Shown one piece after another: positions 56,225 through 64,000 of a stretch of DNA of 64,000 nucleotides. Each line of letters starts with the position of its first letter. The first letter of the stretch is position 1. The stretch covers positions 1-64,000 of the forward strand of contig MKYF01000007.1 of assembly GCA_001914195.1 (NCBI GenBank), given 5' to 3'. Made by a program: the position numbers and the translations under genes. The notes below the pieces were generated by a model. That model searched no databases and had not been told where the DNA came from. It worked only from the letters and a program-made list of their open reading frames with translations. The stretch is from Streptococcus mitis. Lineage in GTDB: Bacteria; Bacillota; Bacilli; Lactobacillales; Streptococcaceae.

Positions 56225-56799
56225 TGGAAAAGAAGGTTGTTTATAGAATTGCTACCATTGCGGATTATGATAGAGAGGCTTTATATCTTAGAAAAATGCA
56301 TGCTAAGGGCTGGAAACTTAGGAAAGTAAGCTATTCTATCTTATTGTTTGCAGTTAAGTATAACTTTGAAAAGTGTCACCCTGAGCAAGTGTCTTATCAG
56401 TTGGACTTTTACCCAATGGAAAAATCAGAGAGAGCTTCCTATTTACAACTGTTTAAAGACTGTGGCTGGGAGCATATTACAGACTTTAATAGTTTTTCCT
56501 ATTTTAGAAAAGTACATTCTGAAATTGAATCGGATGCAGAGTTTGAAATTTATAATGACGCGGCCGGGAAGTTAGCTATGGTTAATCGCATTTTAAGACT
56601 GCGATTAGTACCTGTTTTACTTTTGCTAGCCATACATATACCATTCTTACTTAAGTTGCTCAATAAAAGTAATGCGTATGGTCTATGGAGTTTATTTGCG
56701 GTCGGGCTAGATATTTTCTTGTCTTTAATCCTTTTGTTAATAGTTGCCTATATTAGCTGGAAGTTATGGCATAAAAAGAAGGAATTATCAGATTTTTGA
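56221..56799 (+). CDS. DUF2812 membrane protein, 192 aa
   Basis: The soluble N-terminal DUF2812 region (about residues 1-110, with DYDREALYLRKMHAKGWKL and FKDCGWEHITDFNSFSYFRK) is followed by two membrane segments (about 130-150 and 158-180). Paralogous to the next gene. The pairing of DUF2812 with PadR regulators is common in Firmicutes; function unknown. Confidence 0.82.
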   Translation: MMEKKVVYRIATIADYDREALYLRKMHAKGWKLRKVSYSILLFAVKYNFEKCHPEQVSYQLDFYPMEKSERASYLQLFKDCGWEHITDFNSFSYFRKVHSEIESDAEFEIYNDAAGKLAMVNRILRLRLVPVLLLLAIHIPFLLKLLNKSNAYGLWSLFAVGLDIFLSLILLLIVAYISWKLWHKKKELSDF

Positions 56800-56833
56800 T
56801 AGGGTAGGTATGCTCAAAATTGGAGGGGAAGTC

Positions 56834-57346
56834 ATGATAAATAAAAAGCAATTTCGAATTTTCACCGTTGTTGATTTGGATAAGGAAGAAGAGTATTTGC
56901 ATGAGATGCACTTGAAAGGTTGGAGGTATAGAACGAGTCGTTTTGGTTTGTTCTATTTTGACCAATGTCAACCAGACGATGTCATCTACTGTATCTATGA
57001 TTCTAGATTTCTTAAAAAGTATAAGCATGAACTGCAAGATTTTAGAAATAGAGGTTGGGAATTGATAGGAGCAGGTTCTTGTTCGATTCTTCGTAAATCG
57101 TCTTCTAATTTACTTCCAGAGGATCAAGTCTATATGAGTAAGGGGCTCAGATGGGAAGTTATGCGAAATAGACTTCGTTCATGTACAGTTGCTTTCTCAG
57201 GTGGTCTTGTTGTTTGTATGAGTTCGTTTAGAGAGGAACTTTCTATGTCTTTCTTTATTATTTTTGTTTTATATGCTTTTCTGATTTCTTATTTAATTCT
57301 TGGTTATTTAAGACTTAAAAGGGCATACCGAGTATATGGAAGGTAG
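56834..57346 (+). CDS. DUF2812 membrane protein, second copy, 170 aa
   Basis: Start ATG 56834 follows GGAGGGGAAGTC; an upstream in-frame ATG at 56744 lies inside the previous gene. DUF2812 region about residues 1-100 (DLDKEEEYLHEMHLKGWRYR and FRNRGWELIGAGSCSILRK), then two membrane segments (about 113-130 and 135-157). Shares the KGW and RGWE motifs with the preceding protein, so a tandem duplication is likely. Confidence 0.8.
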   Translation: MINKKQFRIFTVVDLDKEEEYLHEMHLKGWRYRTSRFGLFYFDQCQPDDVIYCIYDSRFLKKYKHELQDFRNRGWELIGAGSCSILRKSSSNLLPEDQVYMSKGLRWEVMRNRLRSCTVAFSGGLVVCMSSFREELSMSFFIIFVLYAFLISYLILGYLRLKRAYRVYGR

Positions 57347-57370
57347 GGTTCTAGGTCTTCAGACTGATTT

Positions 57371-57397
57371 TTAGCACTCTTGATAAAAGAGTGCTAA
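57371..57397. promoter_or_regulatory. CIRCE operator 1 (perfect), upstream of the hrcA -35 box; also a terminator hairpin
   Basis: TTAGCACTC, 9 bp, GAGTGCTAA: the exact HrcA-binding consensus. It is followed by TTTTTT, so the same palindrome can act as the intrinsic terminator of the PadR/DUF2812 operon. Confidence 0.95.
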
Positions 57398-57414
57398 TTT
57401 TTTAAGTTTTTATC

Positions 57415-57442
57415 TTGACATTCTTTTTTAAGGGTGTATAAT
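57415..57442 (+). promoter_or_regulatory. Promoter of the hrcA-grpE-dnaK-dnaJ operon
   Basis: TTGACA (57415-57420), 16-bp spacer, TATAAT (57437-57442), lying between the two CIRCE elements. Confidence 0.88.
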
Positions 57443-57453
57443 AGAATCATGAG

Positions 57454-57480
57454 TTAGCACTTGAATGCATCGAGTGCTAA
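57454..57480. promoter_or_regulatory. CIRCE operator 2, downstream of the hrcA promoter
   Basis: TTAGCACTT, GAATGCATC, GAGTGCTAA: one mismatch in the left arm. It lies in the expected 5' UTR, 26 bp before the hrcA start. Confidence 0.95.
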
Positions 57481-57506
57481 TCGATCAGACAGAGAGGAGT
57501 GATGAG

Positions 57507-58541
57507 ATGGTTACAGAGCGTCAGCAGGATATTTTAAATCTGATTATTGACATCTTTACCAAAACGCACGAACCTGTCGGATCCAAAACCTTGCAAGAGT
57601 CTATTAACTCTAGCAGTGCAACCATTCGTAATGATATGGCAGCTCTAGAAAAGCAAGGTTTGCTTGAAAAGGCTCATACTTCAAGTGGTCGGATGCCAAG
57701 TATTGCTGGTTTTCAGTACTATGTGAAACACTCACTGGATTTTGATCGACTGGCTGAAAATGAGGTTTACGAGATTGTCAAAGCCTTTGATCAGGAATTC
57801 TTCAAGCTAGAGGATATTCTGCAAGAGGCTGCTAATCTACTAACAGACTTGAGTGGCTGTACGGTAGTAGCACTGGATGTTGAGCCGAGCAGGCAACGTT
57901 TGACAGCCTTTGATATCGTTGTTTTGGGGCAACATACAGCCTTGGCAGTATTCACCCTAGACGAGTCTCGAACGGTTACTAGTCAGTTTCTGATTCCAAG
58001 GAACTTTTTGCAGGAGGATTTGCTGAAACTGAAGAGCATCATTCAGGAACGTTTCCTCGGTCACACCGTTCTGGATATTCACTACAAGATTCGGACGGAG
58101 ATTCCGCAGATTATCCAGCGTTACTTTACAACAACGGATAATGTGATTGATCTCTTTGAACATATCTTTAAAGAAATGTTCAACGAAAACATTGTGGTGG
58201 CGGGCAAGGTCAATCTCTTAAATTTTGCTAATCTAGCGGCTTATCAGTTCTTTGACCATCCGCAAAAGGTGGCCTTGGAGATTCGTGAGGGGTTACATGA
58301 GGATCAGATGCAAAACGTCCGTGTTGCAGACAGTCAAGAGTCCTGTCTAGCTGATCTAGCGGTGATTAGTAGCAAGTTCCTCATTCCTTATCGGGGAGTT
58401 GGAATTCTAGCCATTATCGGTCCAGTCAATCTGGATTACCAACAGCTAATCAACCAAGTCAATGTGGTCAATCGTGTTTTGACCATGAAGTTGACAGATT
58501 TTTACCGCTACCTCAGCAGTAATCATTACGAAGTACATTAA
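57507..58541 (+). CDS. hrcA: Heat-inducible transcription repressor HrcA, 344 aa
   Basis: N-terminal winged helix ([20 protein letters not shown], then [18 protein letters not shown]), a central dimerisation/GAF-like region and the C-terminal [19 protein letters not shown]. Represses class I heat-shock genes via CIRCE, needing GroEL for folding. ATG 57507 follows GAGAGGAGTGATGAG; an earlier in-frame start at 57465 lies in CIRCE 2 and is rejected. The 344-residue length is standard. Confidence 0.96.
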   Translation: MVTERQQDILNLIIDIFTKTHEPVGSKTLQESINSSSATIRNDMAALEKQGLLEKAHTSSGRMPSIAGFQYYVKHSLDFDRLAENEVYEIVKAFDQEFFKLEDILQEAANLLTDLSGCTVVALDVEPSRQRLTAFDIVVLGQHTALAVFTLDESRTVTSQFLIPRNFLQEDLLKLKSIIQERFLGHTVLDIHYKIRTEIPQIIQRYFTTTDNVIDLFEHIFKEMFNENIVVAGKVNLLNFANLAAYQFFDHPQKVALEIREGLHEDQMQNVRVADSQESCLADLAVISSKFLIPYRGVGILAIIGPVNLDYQQLINQVNVVNRVLTMKLTDFYRYLSSNHYEVH

Positions 58542-58567
58542 GATTGAAATCATTAAAGGAGGCGAAA

Positions 58568-59092
58568 ATGGCCCAAGATATAAAAAATGAAGAAGTAGAA
58601 GAAGTTCAAGAAGAGGAAGTTGTGGAAACGGTAGAAGAAACAACTCCTGAGAAGTCTGAGTTGGACTTGGCAAATGAACGTGCAGATGAGTTCGAAAATA
58701 AATACCTTCGCGCTCATGCGGAAATGCAAAATATCCAACGCCGTGCCAATGAAGAGCGTCAAAACTTACAACGTTATCGTAGCCAGGACTTGGCAAAAGC
58801 GATTCTCCCTTCTTTGGATAACCTTGAGCGTGCACTCGCAGTTGAAGGTTTGACAGACGATGTCAAAAAAGGATTGGAAATGGTGCAAGAAAGCTTGATT
58901 CACGCTTTGAAAGAAGAAGGAATCGAAGAAATCGCAGCTGACGGTGAATTTGACCATAACTACCATATGGCCATCCAAACTCTCCCAGCAGACGATGAAC
59001 ACCCAGCAGATACCATCGCCCAAGTCTTCCAAAAAGGCTACAAACTCCATGACCGCATCCTACGCCCAGCCATGGTAGTGGTGTATAATTAG
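58568..59092 (+). CDS. grpE: Nucleotide exchange factor GrpE, 174 aa
   Basis: An acidic N-terminal tail (residues 1-30, Glu-rich), a long coiled coil (about 35-90) and the C-terminal beta domain (DPNYHMAIQ-like segment [12 protein letters not shown] and [20 protein letters not shown]). Promotes ADP release from DnaK. ATG 58568 follows AAAGGAGGCGAAA; an earlier in-frame ATG at 58544 has no site. Confidence 0.95.
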   Translation: MAQDIKNEEVEEVQEEEVVETVEETTPEKSELDLANERADEFENKYLRAHAEMQNIQRRANEERQNLQRYRSQDLAKAILPSLDNLERALAVEGLTDDVKKGLEMVQESLIHALKEEGIEEIAADGEFDHNYHMAIQTLPADDEHPADTIAQVFQKGYKLHDRILRPAMVVVYN

Positions 59093-59131
59093 AAATTTTA
59101 TATGTCGAAACAATATAGCAGGAAGATGAGA

Positions 59132-59359
59132 ATGAAAAAGATAGCGGCTACAAATTGGGCTATTGGAATTGTCGTTTTCTTTCTGGTAGTAGGGATATTT
59201 TTTGCTTATCCTATTTCGGAAGGAGCACAAGTTTCTTATTTTGGAACGCAACCAGTAATTTGGCTGCAAAAAGTATTAGAACTTATATTGCAACCTATTT
59301 TAATTGGTCAATTGTTATTCTTGCTTACAGAAGATATATCAGTAAGTAAGAAAGACTGA
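59132..59359 (+). CDS. Small two-helix membrane protein between grpE and dnaK, about 75 aa
   Basis: In-frame ATGs at 59102, 59126 and 59132; the last has AGGAAG at a usual spacing. Two hydrophobic segments (about residues 8-27 and 45-66) with a basic N-terminus and a KKD end. No family recognised. It interrupts the usual grpE-dnaK adjacency and is more AT-rich than its neighbours. Confidence 0.55.
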   Translation: MKKIAATNWAIGIVVFFLVVGIFFAYPISEGAQVSYFGTQPVIWLQKVLELILQPILIGQLLFLLTEDISVSKKD

Positions 59360-59365
59360 TTTAGT

Positions 59366-59563
59366 ATTGTCCGAAACGACAATAAACTATGAAGAAAGAT
59401 AAGAGGCAAGCCGGAGGCTTGCAAGGAAGATATTTCCCGCCGTGGTGAAAGTTTCAGTAGCTTCTGCTACTGAAACAGGGGATTTTTGAGACAATAGACT
59501 CAAAAATAAGTGATGAAATCCCGAAGGGAGTTGCTCACGTCCCCACCACTTAAGGGAAATATC
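59366..59563 (+). ncRNA. Structured untranslated RNA between the small ORF and dnaK
   Basis: Several nested stems are visible. ATTGTC/GACAAT at 59366-59383; GCAAGCC/GGCTTGC at 59406-59422; a perfect 10-bp closing stem GATATTTCCC (59429-59438) with GGGAAATATC (59554-59563), continued by GTGGTG/CACCAC (59442-59447 with 59544-59549). Inside lie GTTTCAGTAGC/GCTACTGAAAC (59451-59476) and GGGATTT/AAATCCC (59479-59522). The result is a multi-branched fold ending 36 nt before the dnaK start. Not matched to a known RNA family. Confidence 0.6.
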
Positions 59564-59583
59564 AAAAATAGAAAATTAACTAA

Positions 59584-61422
<1,839 letters not shown>

Positions 61423-61448
61423 TATGCAAAGCCCGTTAAAACCTCACA

Positions 61449-61847
61449 GTGAAAATAGGAAATCTGACGCAGAAACTTTAGTTTCTAGAAAGATTTATCT
61501 TTTTCACCAAGAGGCTAGGGCGTGCTCGATTTAGCATTACTAGTTTGATTTTTAAAACTCGAACGTCGTAATGATAGGAAGAAATCCAGAGGTTGCAACC
61601 CAGCCTCTGTTTTTCGATAAAAAGGGACGGAACCTCATTTGTTTGGGTTTTGTCTCATCAATAAGAAAGAAAGGAATTGAACCCGACCTAAATCGAGGTT
61701 TGATTCAAAATATCAATAGAAAGGAACAAGGGTGTTCAGGGAATTGAACACGGGCTACGGACTGTGCCAAAAAGATAGTTTTTTCTAGGACGTAAGCGTC
61801 CGTTGTCAAAACTCCTATTTTGGCTGTGTCCGTTTGACGCCCTTTGT
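61449..61847 (+). ncRNA. Extensively structured dnaK-dnaJ intergenic RNA
   Basis: This 435-bp gap has no gene I can support but folds almost continuously. (1) 61449-61507, a long hairpin with GTGAAAA/TTTTCAC, AAATCT/AGATTT and AGAAACT/AGTTTCT. (2) 61536-61572, ATTAC...GTAAT with AGTTT/AAACT inside. (3) 61587-61614, CAGAGG/CCTCTG followed by five T, terminator-like. (4) 61674-61706, GAATTGAACC/GGTTTGATTC. (5) 61728-61844, an outer stem AAGGGTGTT/GGCGTCCC-type pairing (61836-61844), then ACGGAC/GTCCGT, GCCAAAA/TTTTGGC, AGTTTT/AAAACT and GGACG/CGTCC. It ends 14 nt before dnaJ. Not matched to a known family. Confidence 0.6.
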
Positions 61848-61857
61848 ATCTTGAATT

Positions 61858-62997
61858 ATGAACAATACTGAATTTTATGATCGTCTGGGGGTGTCAAAAA
61901 ACGCTTCGGCAGATGAAATCAAAAAGGCTTATCGTAAGCTTTCGAAAAAATACCACCCAGATATCAACAAGGAGCCTGGTGCTGAGGAAAAGTACAAGGA
62001 AGTTCAGGAAGCCTATGAGACTTTAAGTGACGACCAAAAACGGGCTGCCTATGACCAATATGGTGCTGCGGGTGCCAATGGTGGATTTGGAGGCTTCGGT
62101 GGTGGAGCTGGCGGTTTCAACGGGGCAGGTGGCTTTGGTGGTTTTGAGGATATTTTCTCAAGTTTCTTCGGCGGAGGCGGTGCTTCACGCAATCCAAATG
62201 CTCCTCGTCAGGGGGATGACCTCCAATACCGTGTGAACTTGACCTTTGAAGAAGCTATTTTTGGAGCTGAAAAAGAGGTTAAATACAATCGTGAAGCAAG
62301 CTGTAGTACATGTAATGGTTCTGGTGCTAAGCCAGGAACAAGTCCAGTCACTTGTGGACGCTGTCATGGCGCTGGTGTCATTAACGTTGATACACAAACT
62401 CCGCTTGGTATGATGCGGCGCCAAGTAACCTGTGATGTCTGTCATGGTCGCGGAAAAGAAATCAAAGATCCATGTACAACTTGTCACGGAACAGGTCATG
62501 AAAAACAAGCCCATAGTGTACATGTAAAAATCCCTGCTGGTGTGGAAACAGGTCAACAAATTCGCCTAGCTGGTCAAGGTGAAGCAGGCTTTAACGGTGG
62601 ACCTTATGGTGACTTGTACGTAGTGGTTTCTGTGGAAGCTAGCGACAAGTTTGAACGTGAAGGAACCACTATCTTCTACAATCTCAACCTCAACTTTGTC
62701 CAAGCAGCTCTTGGTGATACAGTAGATATCCCAACTGTTCACGGTGATGTTGAATTGGTTATCCCAGAGGGTACTCAGACTGGTAAGAAATTCCGCCTAC
62801 GTGGTAAGGGGGCACCAAGCCTTCGTGGTGGTGCAGTTGGGGATCAATACGTTACCGTTAATGTCGTAACACCGACAGGCTTGAACGACCGCCAAAAAGC
62901 AGCTTTGAAAGAATTCGCAGCTGCAGGCGATTTGAAAGTCAATCCAAAGAAAAAGGGCTTCTTTGACCATATTAAAGATGCCTTTGAAGGAGAATAA
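61858..62997 (+). CDS. dnaJ: Chaperone DnaJ (Hsp40), 379 aa
   Basis: J domain (residues 1-70 with HPD in [10 protein letters not shown]), Gly/Phe-rich linker (about 75-110), four CxxCxGxG zinc repeats (about 148-215: [32 protein letters not shown]) and C-terminal peptide-binding domains. Stimulates DnaK ATPase. ATG 61858 has no Shine-Dalgarno sequence in the preceding 20 nt; an AGAAAGGA stretch lies at 61718-61725, on the other side of a folded element. Confidence 0.97.
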   Translation: MNNTEFYDRLGVSKNASADEIKKAYRKLSKKYHPDINKEPGAEEKYKEVQEAYETLSDDQKRAAYDQYGAAGANGGFGGFGGGAGGFNGAGGFGGFEDIFSSFFGGGGASRNPNAPRQGDDLQYRVNLTFEEAIFGAEKEVKYNREASCSTCNGSGAKPGTSPVTCGRCHGAGVINVDTQTPLGMMRRQVTCDVCHGRGKEIKDPCTTCHGTGHEKQAHSVHVKIPAGVETGQQIRLAGQGEAGFNGGPYGDLYVVVSVEASDKFEREGTTIFYNLNLNFVQAALGDTVDIPTVHGDVELVIPEGTQTGKKFRLRGKGAPSLRGGAVGDQYVTVNVVTPTGLNDRQKAALKEFAAAGDLKVNPKKKGFFDHIKDAFEGE

Positions 62998-63001
62998 AGC
63001 A

Positions 63002-63026
63002 AAAAGAGCCGAGTGGCTCTTTTTTG
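63002..63026 (+). terminator. Intrinsic terminator after dnaJ
   Basis: AAAAGAGCC, loop GAGT, GGCTCTTTT, then T run. Confidence 0.9.
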
Positions 63027-63054
63027 TTTATAGATTTTTTAAAACTTTCCTTAA

Positions 63055-63139
63055 GTAATGACGGACGGTAGCGACCTTCTTCGAAATCCTATACCTAAAC
63101 TTTGAACTTAGGTCTCAAAGTTTCAGGTGTTTTCATTAC
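63055..63139. other. Folded intergenic segment after dnaJ
   Basis: GTAATGA (63055-63061) pairs with TCATTAC (63133-63139). Inside, ACCT-A-AACTTTGA (63093-63105) pairs with TCAAAGTT-TC-AGGT (63115-63128). No open reading frame. It may be a small RNA or a decayed mobile repeat; the strand is not known. Confidence 0.4.
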
Positions 63140-63177
63140 GGCGGAAAGTCTTCGATTTAGTTATGAAACGGTGAATA

Positions 63178-63328
63178 ATACTCTTCAAAAATCTCTTCAA
63201 ACCACGTCAGCGTCGGCTTGTCATATATATGTTACTGACTTTGTCAGTTCTATCCACAACCTCAAAATGGTGTTTTGAGCGGCCTGCGCCTAGCTTTCTA
63301 GTTTGCTCTTTGATTTTTATTGAGTATG
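63178..63328 (+). repeat. BOX element 6 (A-B-C)
   Basis: ATACTCTTCAAAAATCTCTT (boxA), GACTTTGTCAGTTCTATCC and TGTTTTGAG (boxB), CTGCGCCTAGC...TTGATTTTTATTGAGTAT (boxC). Slightly diverged from the others (GTCGGCTTGTC in boxA). Confidence 0.88.
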
Positions 63329-63382
63329 AGTTGCCTAATTTATGATGTATAGTTGATGGGATATAACTTGTTTACCTTTTAA

Positions 63383-63404
63383 AAAAGAGCCGTTGGGCTC
63401 TTTT
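63383..63404 (-). terminator. Intrinsic terminator after the minus-strand hypothetical gene
   Basis: On the minus strand AAGAGCC, CAAC, GGCTCTT followed by TTTT. Confidence 0.8.
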
Positions 63405-63690
63405 ACTTATCTTCGATTTCCTGTGTTTCTTTGATAACAGCTAGTCTAGTCTGGATGTCCTTTTCCAAGACCTTAAACTTGTAAATCAGGTCTTCTTGAT
63501 ATTCCTTGATGAGTTCTTTTTGCTGGTCGATGATTTGCAGGCTGTTTTGGATAATATCTACATCATCCTTGATAGCTTGAACGCGGTCAGTGGTATTCAA
63601 GACTTCATCTGTGATGACTTGGCGATTTTTTGTGACCAGATAACTTCCGGCTACAGCTCCTGCAAATAGCAGTAGATTGGATAATTTCAT
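63403..63690 (-). CDS. Conserved small protein with N-terminal membrane anchor and coiled coil, 95 aa
   Basis: Hydrophobic segment at residues 4-20 (LLLFAGAVAGSYLVTKN), then an almost wholly helical, charged region with heptad-like pattern (about 30-95). YtxH-like in style, but not certainly of that family. Lies 9 bp after the HIT gene, so they form one operon. Function unknown. Confidence 0.75.
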   Translation of the reverse strand: MKLSNLLLFAGAVAGSYLVTKNRQVITDEVLNTTDRVQAIKDDVDIIQNSLQIIDQQKELIKEYQEDLIYKFKVLEKDIQTRLAVIKETQEIEDK

Positions 63691-63699
63691 GGCAACTCC

Positions 63700-64000
63700 T
63701 TAGGTATTTTTGATGGTTTCAGCGACTTGAGCAAGTTTGTCAAAGTCTGGTTCGTGGGCGATAAAATCAATCTTGAGGTCATCGTCCGCACTGTAGCGAG
63801 GTACGAGGTGAACGTGGGTATGAAAGACTGTTTGCCCTGCGATTTCTTCACAGTTGGCAATGATATTCATGCCAGCAGCCTTGGTAGCTTTCATGACTTT
63901 TTGAGCCACTTTTGGCACTTGGGCAAAGAGTTGGCTGGCGCTAGTAGCGTCCATTTCCAAAAGATTACGATAGTGTTCTTTTGGCACGACCAAGGTGTGT
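63700..64000 (-). CDS. HIT-family protein, N-terminus outside window
   Basis: The frame is open to the window edge. The histidine triad reads VFHTHVHLVPR, and the preceding NCEEIAGQTV block and LVVPKEHYRNLLEM are typical of the HinT/Hit group of nucleotide phosphoramidate hydrolases. The first 40 or so residues are missing because of the window boundary. Confidence 0.92.
   Translation of the reverse strand, partial: HTLVVPKEHYRNLLEMDATSASQLFAQVPKVAQKVMKATKAAGMNIIANCEEIAGQTVFHTHVHLVPRYSADDDLKIDFIAHEPDFDKLAQVAETIKNT

Overview
The window is a streptococcal chromosome segment, most likely from the mitis group (S. mitis, S. oralis, S. infantis or a close relative of S. pneumoniae). The evidence is the gene families present (amiACDEF, piu-type iron uptake, endA with an EpuA-like partner, an asparagine synthetase A, a YSIRK/LPXTG endo-beta-N-acetylglucosaminidase D) together with six pneumococcal-type BOX elements, one 107-bp RUP-like element and an IS630-type remnant. 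From memory, several blocks that adjoin here lie in separate places in pneumococcal genomes, so this appears to be a rearranged relative. That is an inference, not an alignment.

Layout. 1-5700 is an AT-rich accessory island: three tandem copies of a gene for a 30-residue, strongly cationic peptide (the first cut by the window edge), then two ABC-2-type membrane proteins, a CPBP-type intramembrane protease, a small membrane protein, a BcrA-like ATPase and a peptidase-less ABC exporter. It looks like an unrecognised small-peptide (bacteriocin-like) export and immunity system. 5750-16970 holds core genes: yidC2, acyP, a TrmH-type methylase, a Bax-inhibitor protein, asnA, rsmD-coaD-sepM, a DUF1146 gene, an AT-rich inserted acyltransferase, murA, epuA, endA and a CorC-type protein. 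A tRNA-Cys and the amiACDEF oligopeptide importer follow (17165-23893).

24000-31200 contains a RUP, a BOX, mleR, an XRE regulator with a palindrome over its start, the malolactic enzyme gene, an IS630 stub, and a COG2984-type ABC importer operon behind what looks like a complete ribosome-mediated attenuator with a Phe/Tyr-rich leader peptide. 31500-37700 is a tightly overlapping housekeeping operon (UPF0154, murI, rdgB fusion, phosphodiesterase, CBS protein, XerD-like protein, scpA, scpB, rluB, yidD). Then come the iron importer (piuBDCA order, minus strand), galE, pepA with a small immunity-like gene, a Na/Pi symporter, a 1757-residue cell-wall glycosidase and pgk, followed by a diverged duplicate of the pgk 3' end.

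53438-64000 carries a FUSC-type membrane protein, glnR-glnA behind a GlnR operator, a PadR/DUF2812 cassette and the heat-shock operon hrcA-grpE-(small membrane ORF)-dnaK-dnaJ, with two CIRCE operators flanking the promoter. The gaps before dnaK and before dnaJ can be folded into long, nested stems, and dnaJ has no visible Shine-Dalgarno sequence. The window ends with a small hypothetical gene and a HIT-family gene cut by the edge.
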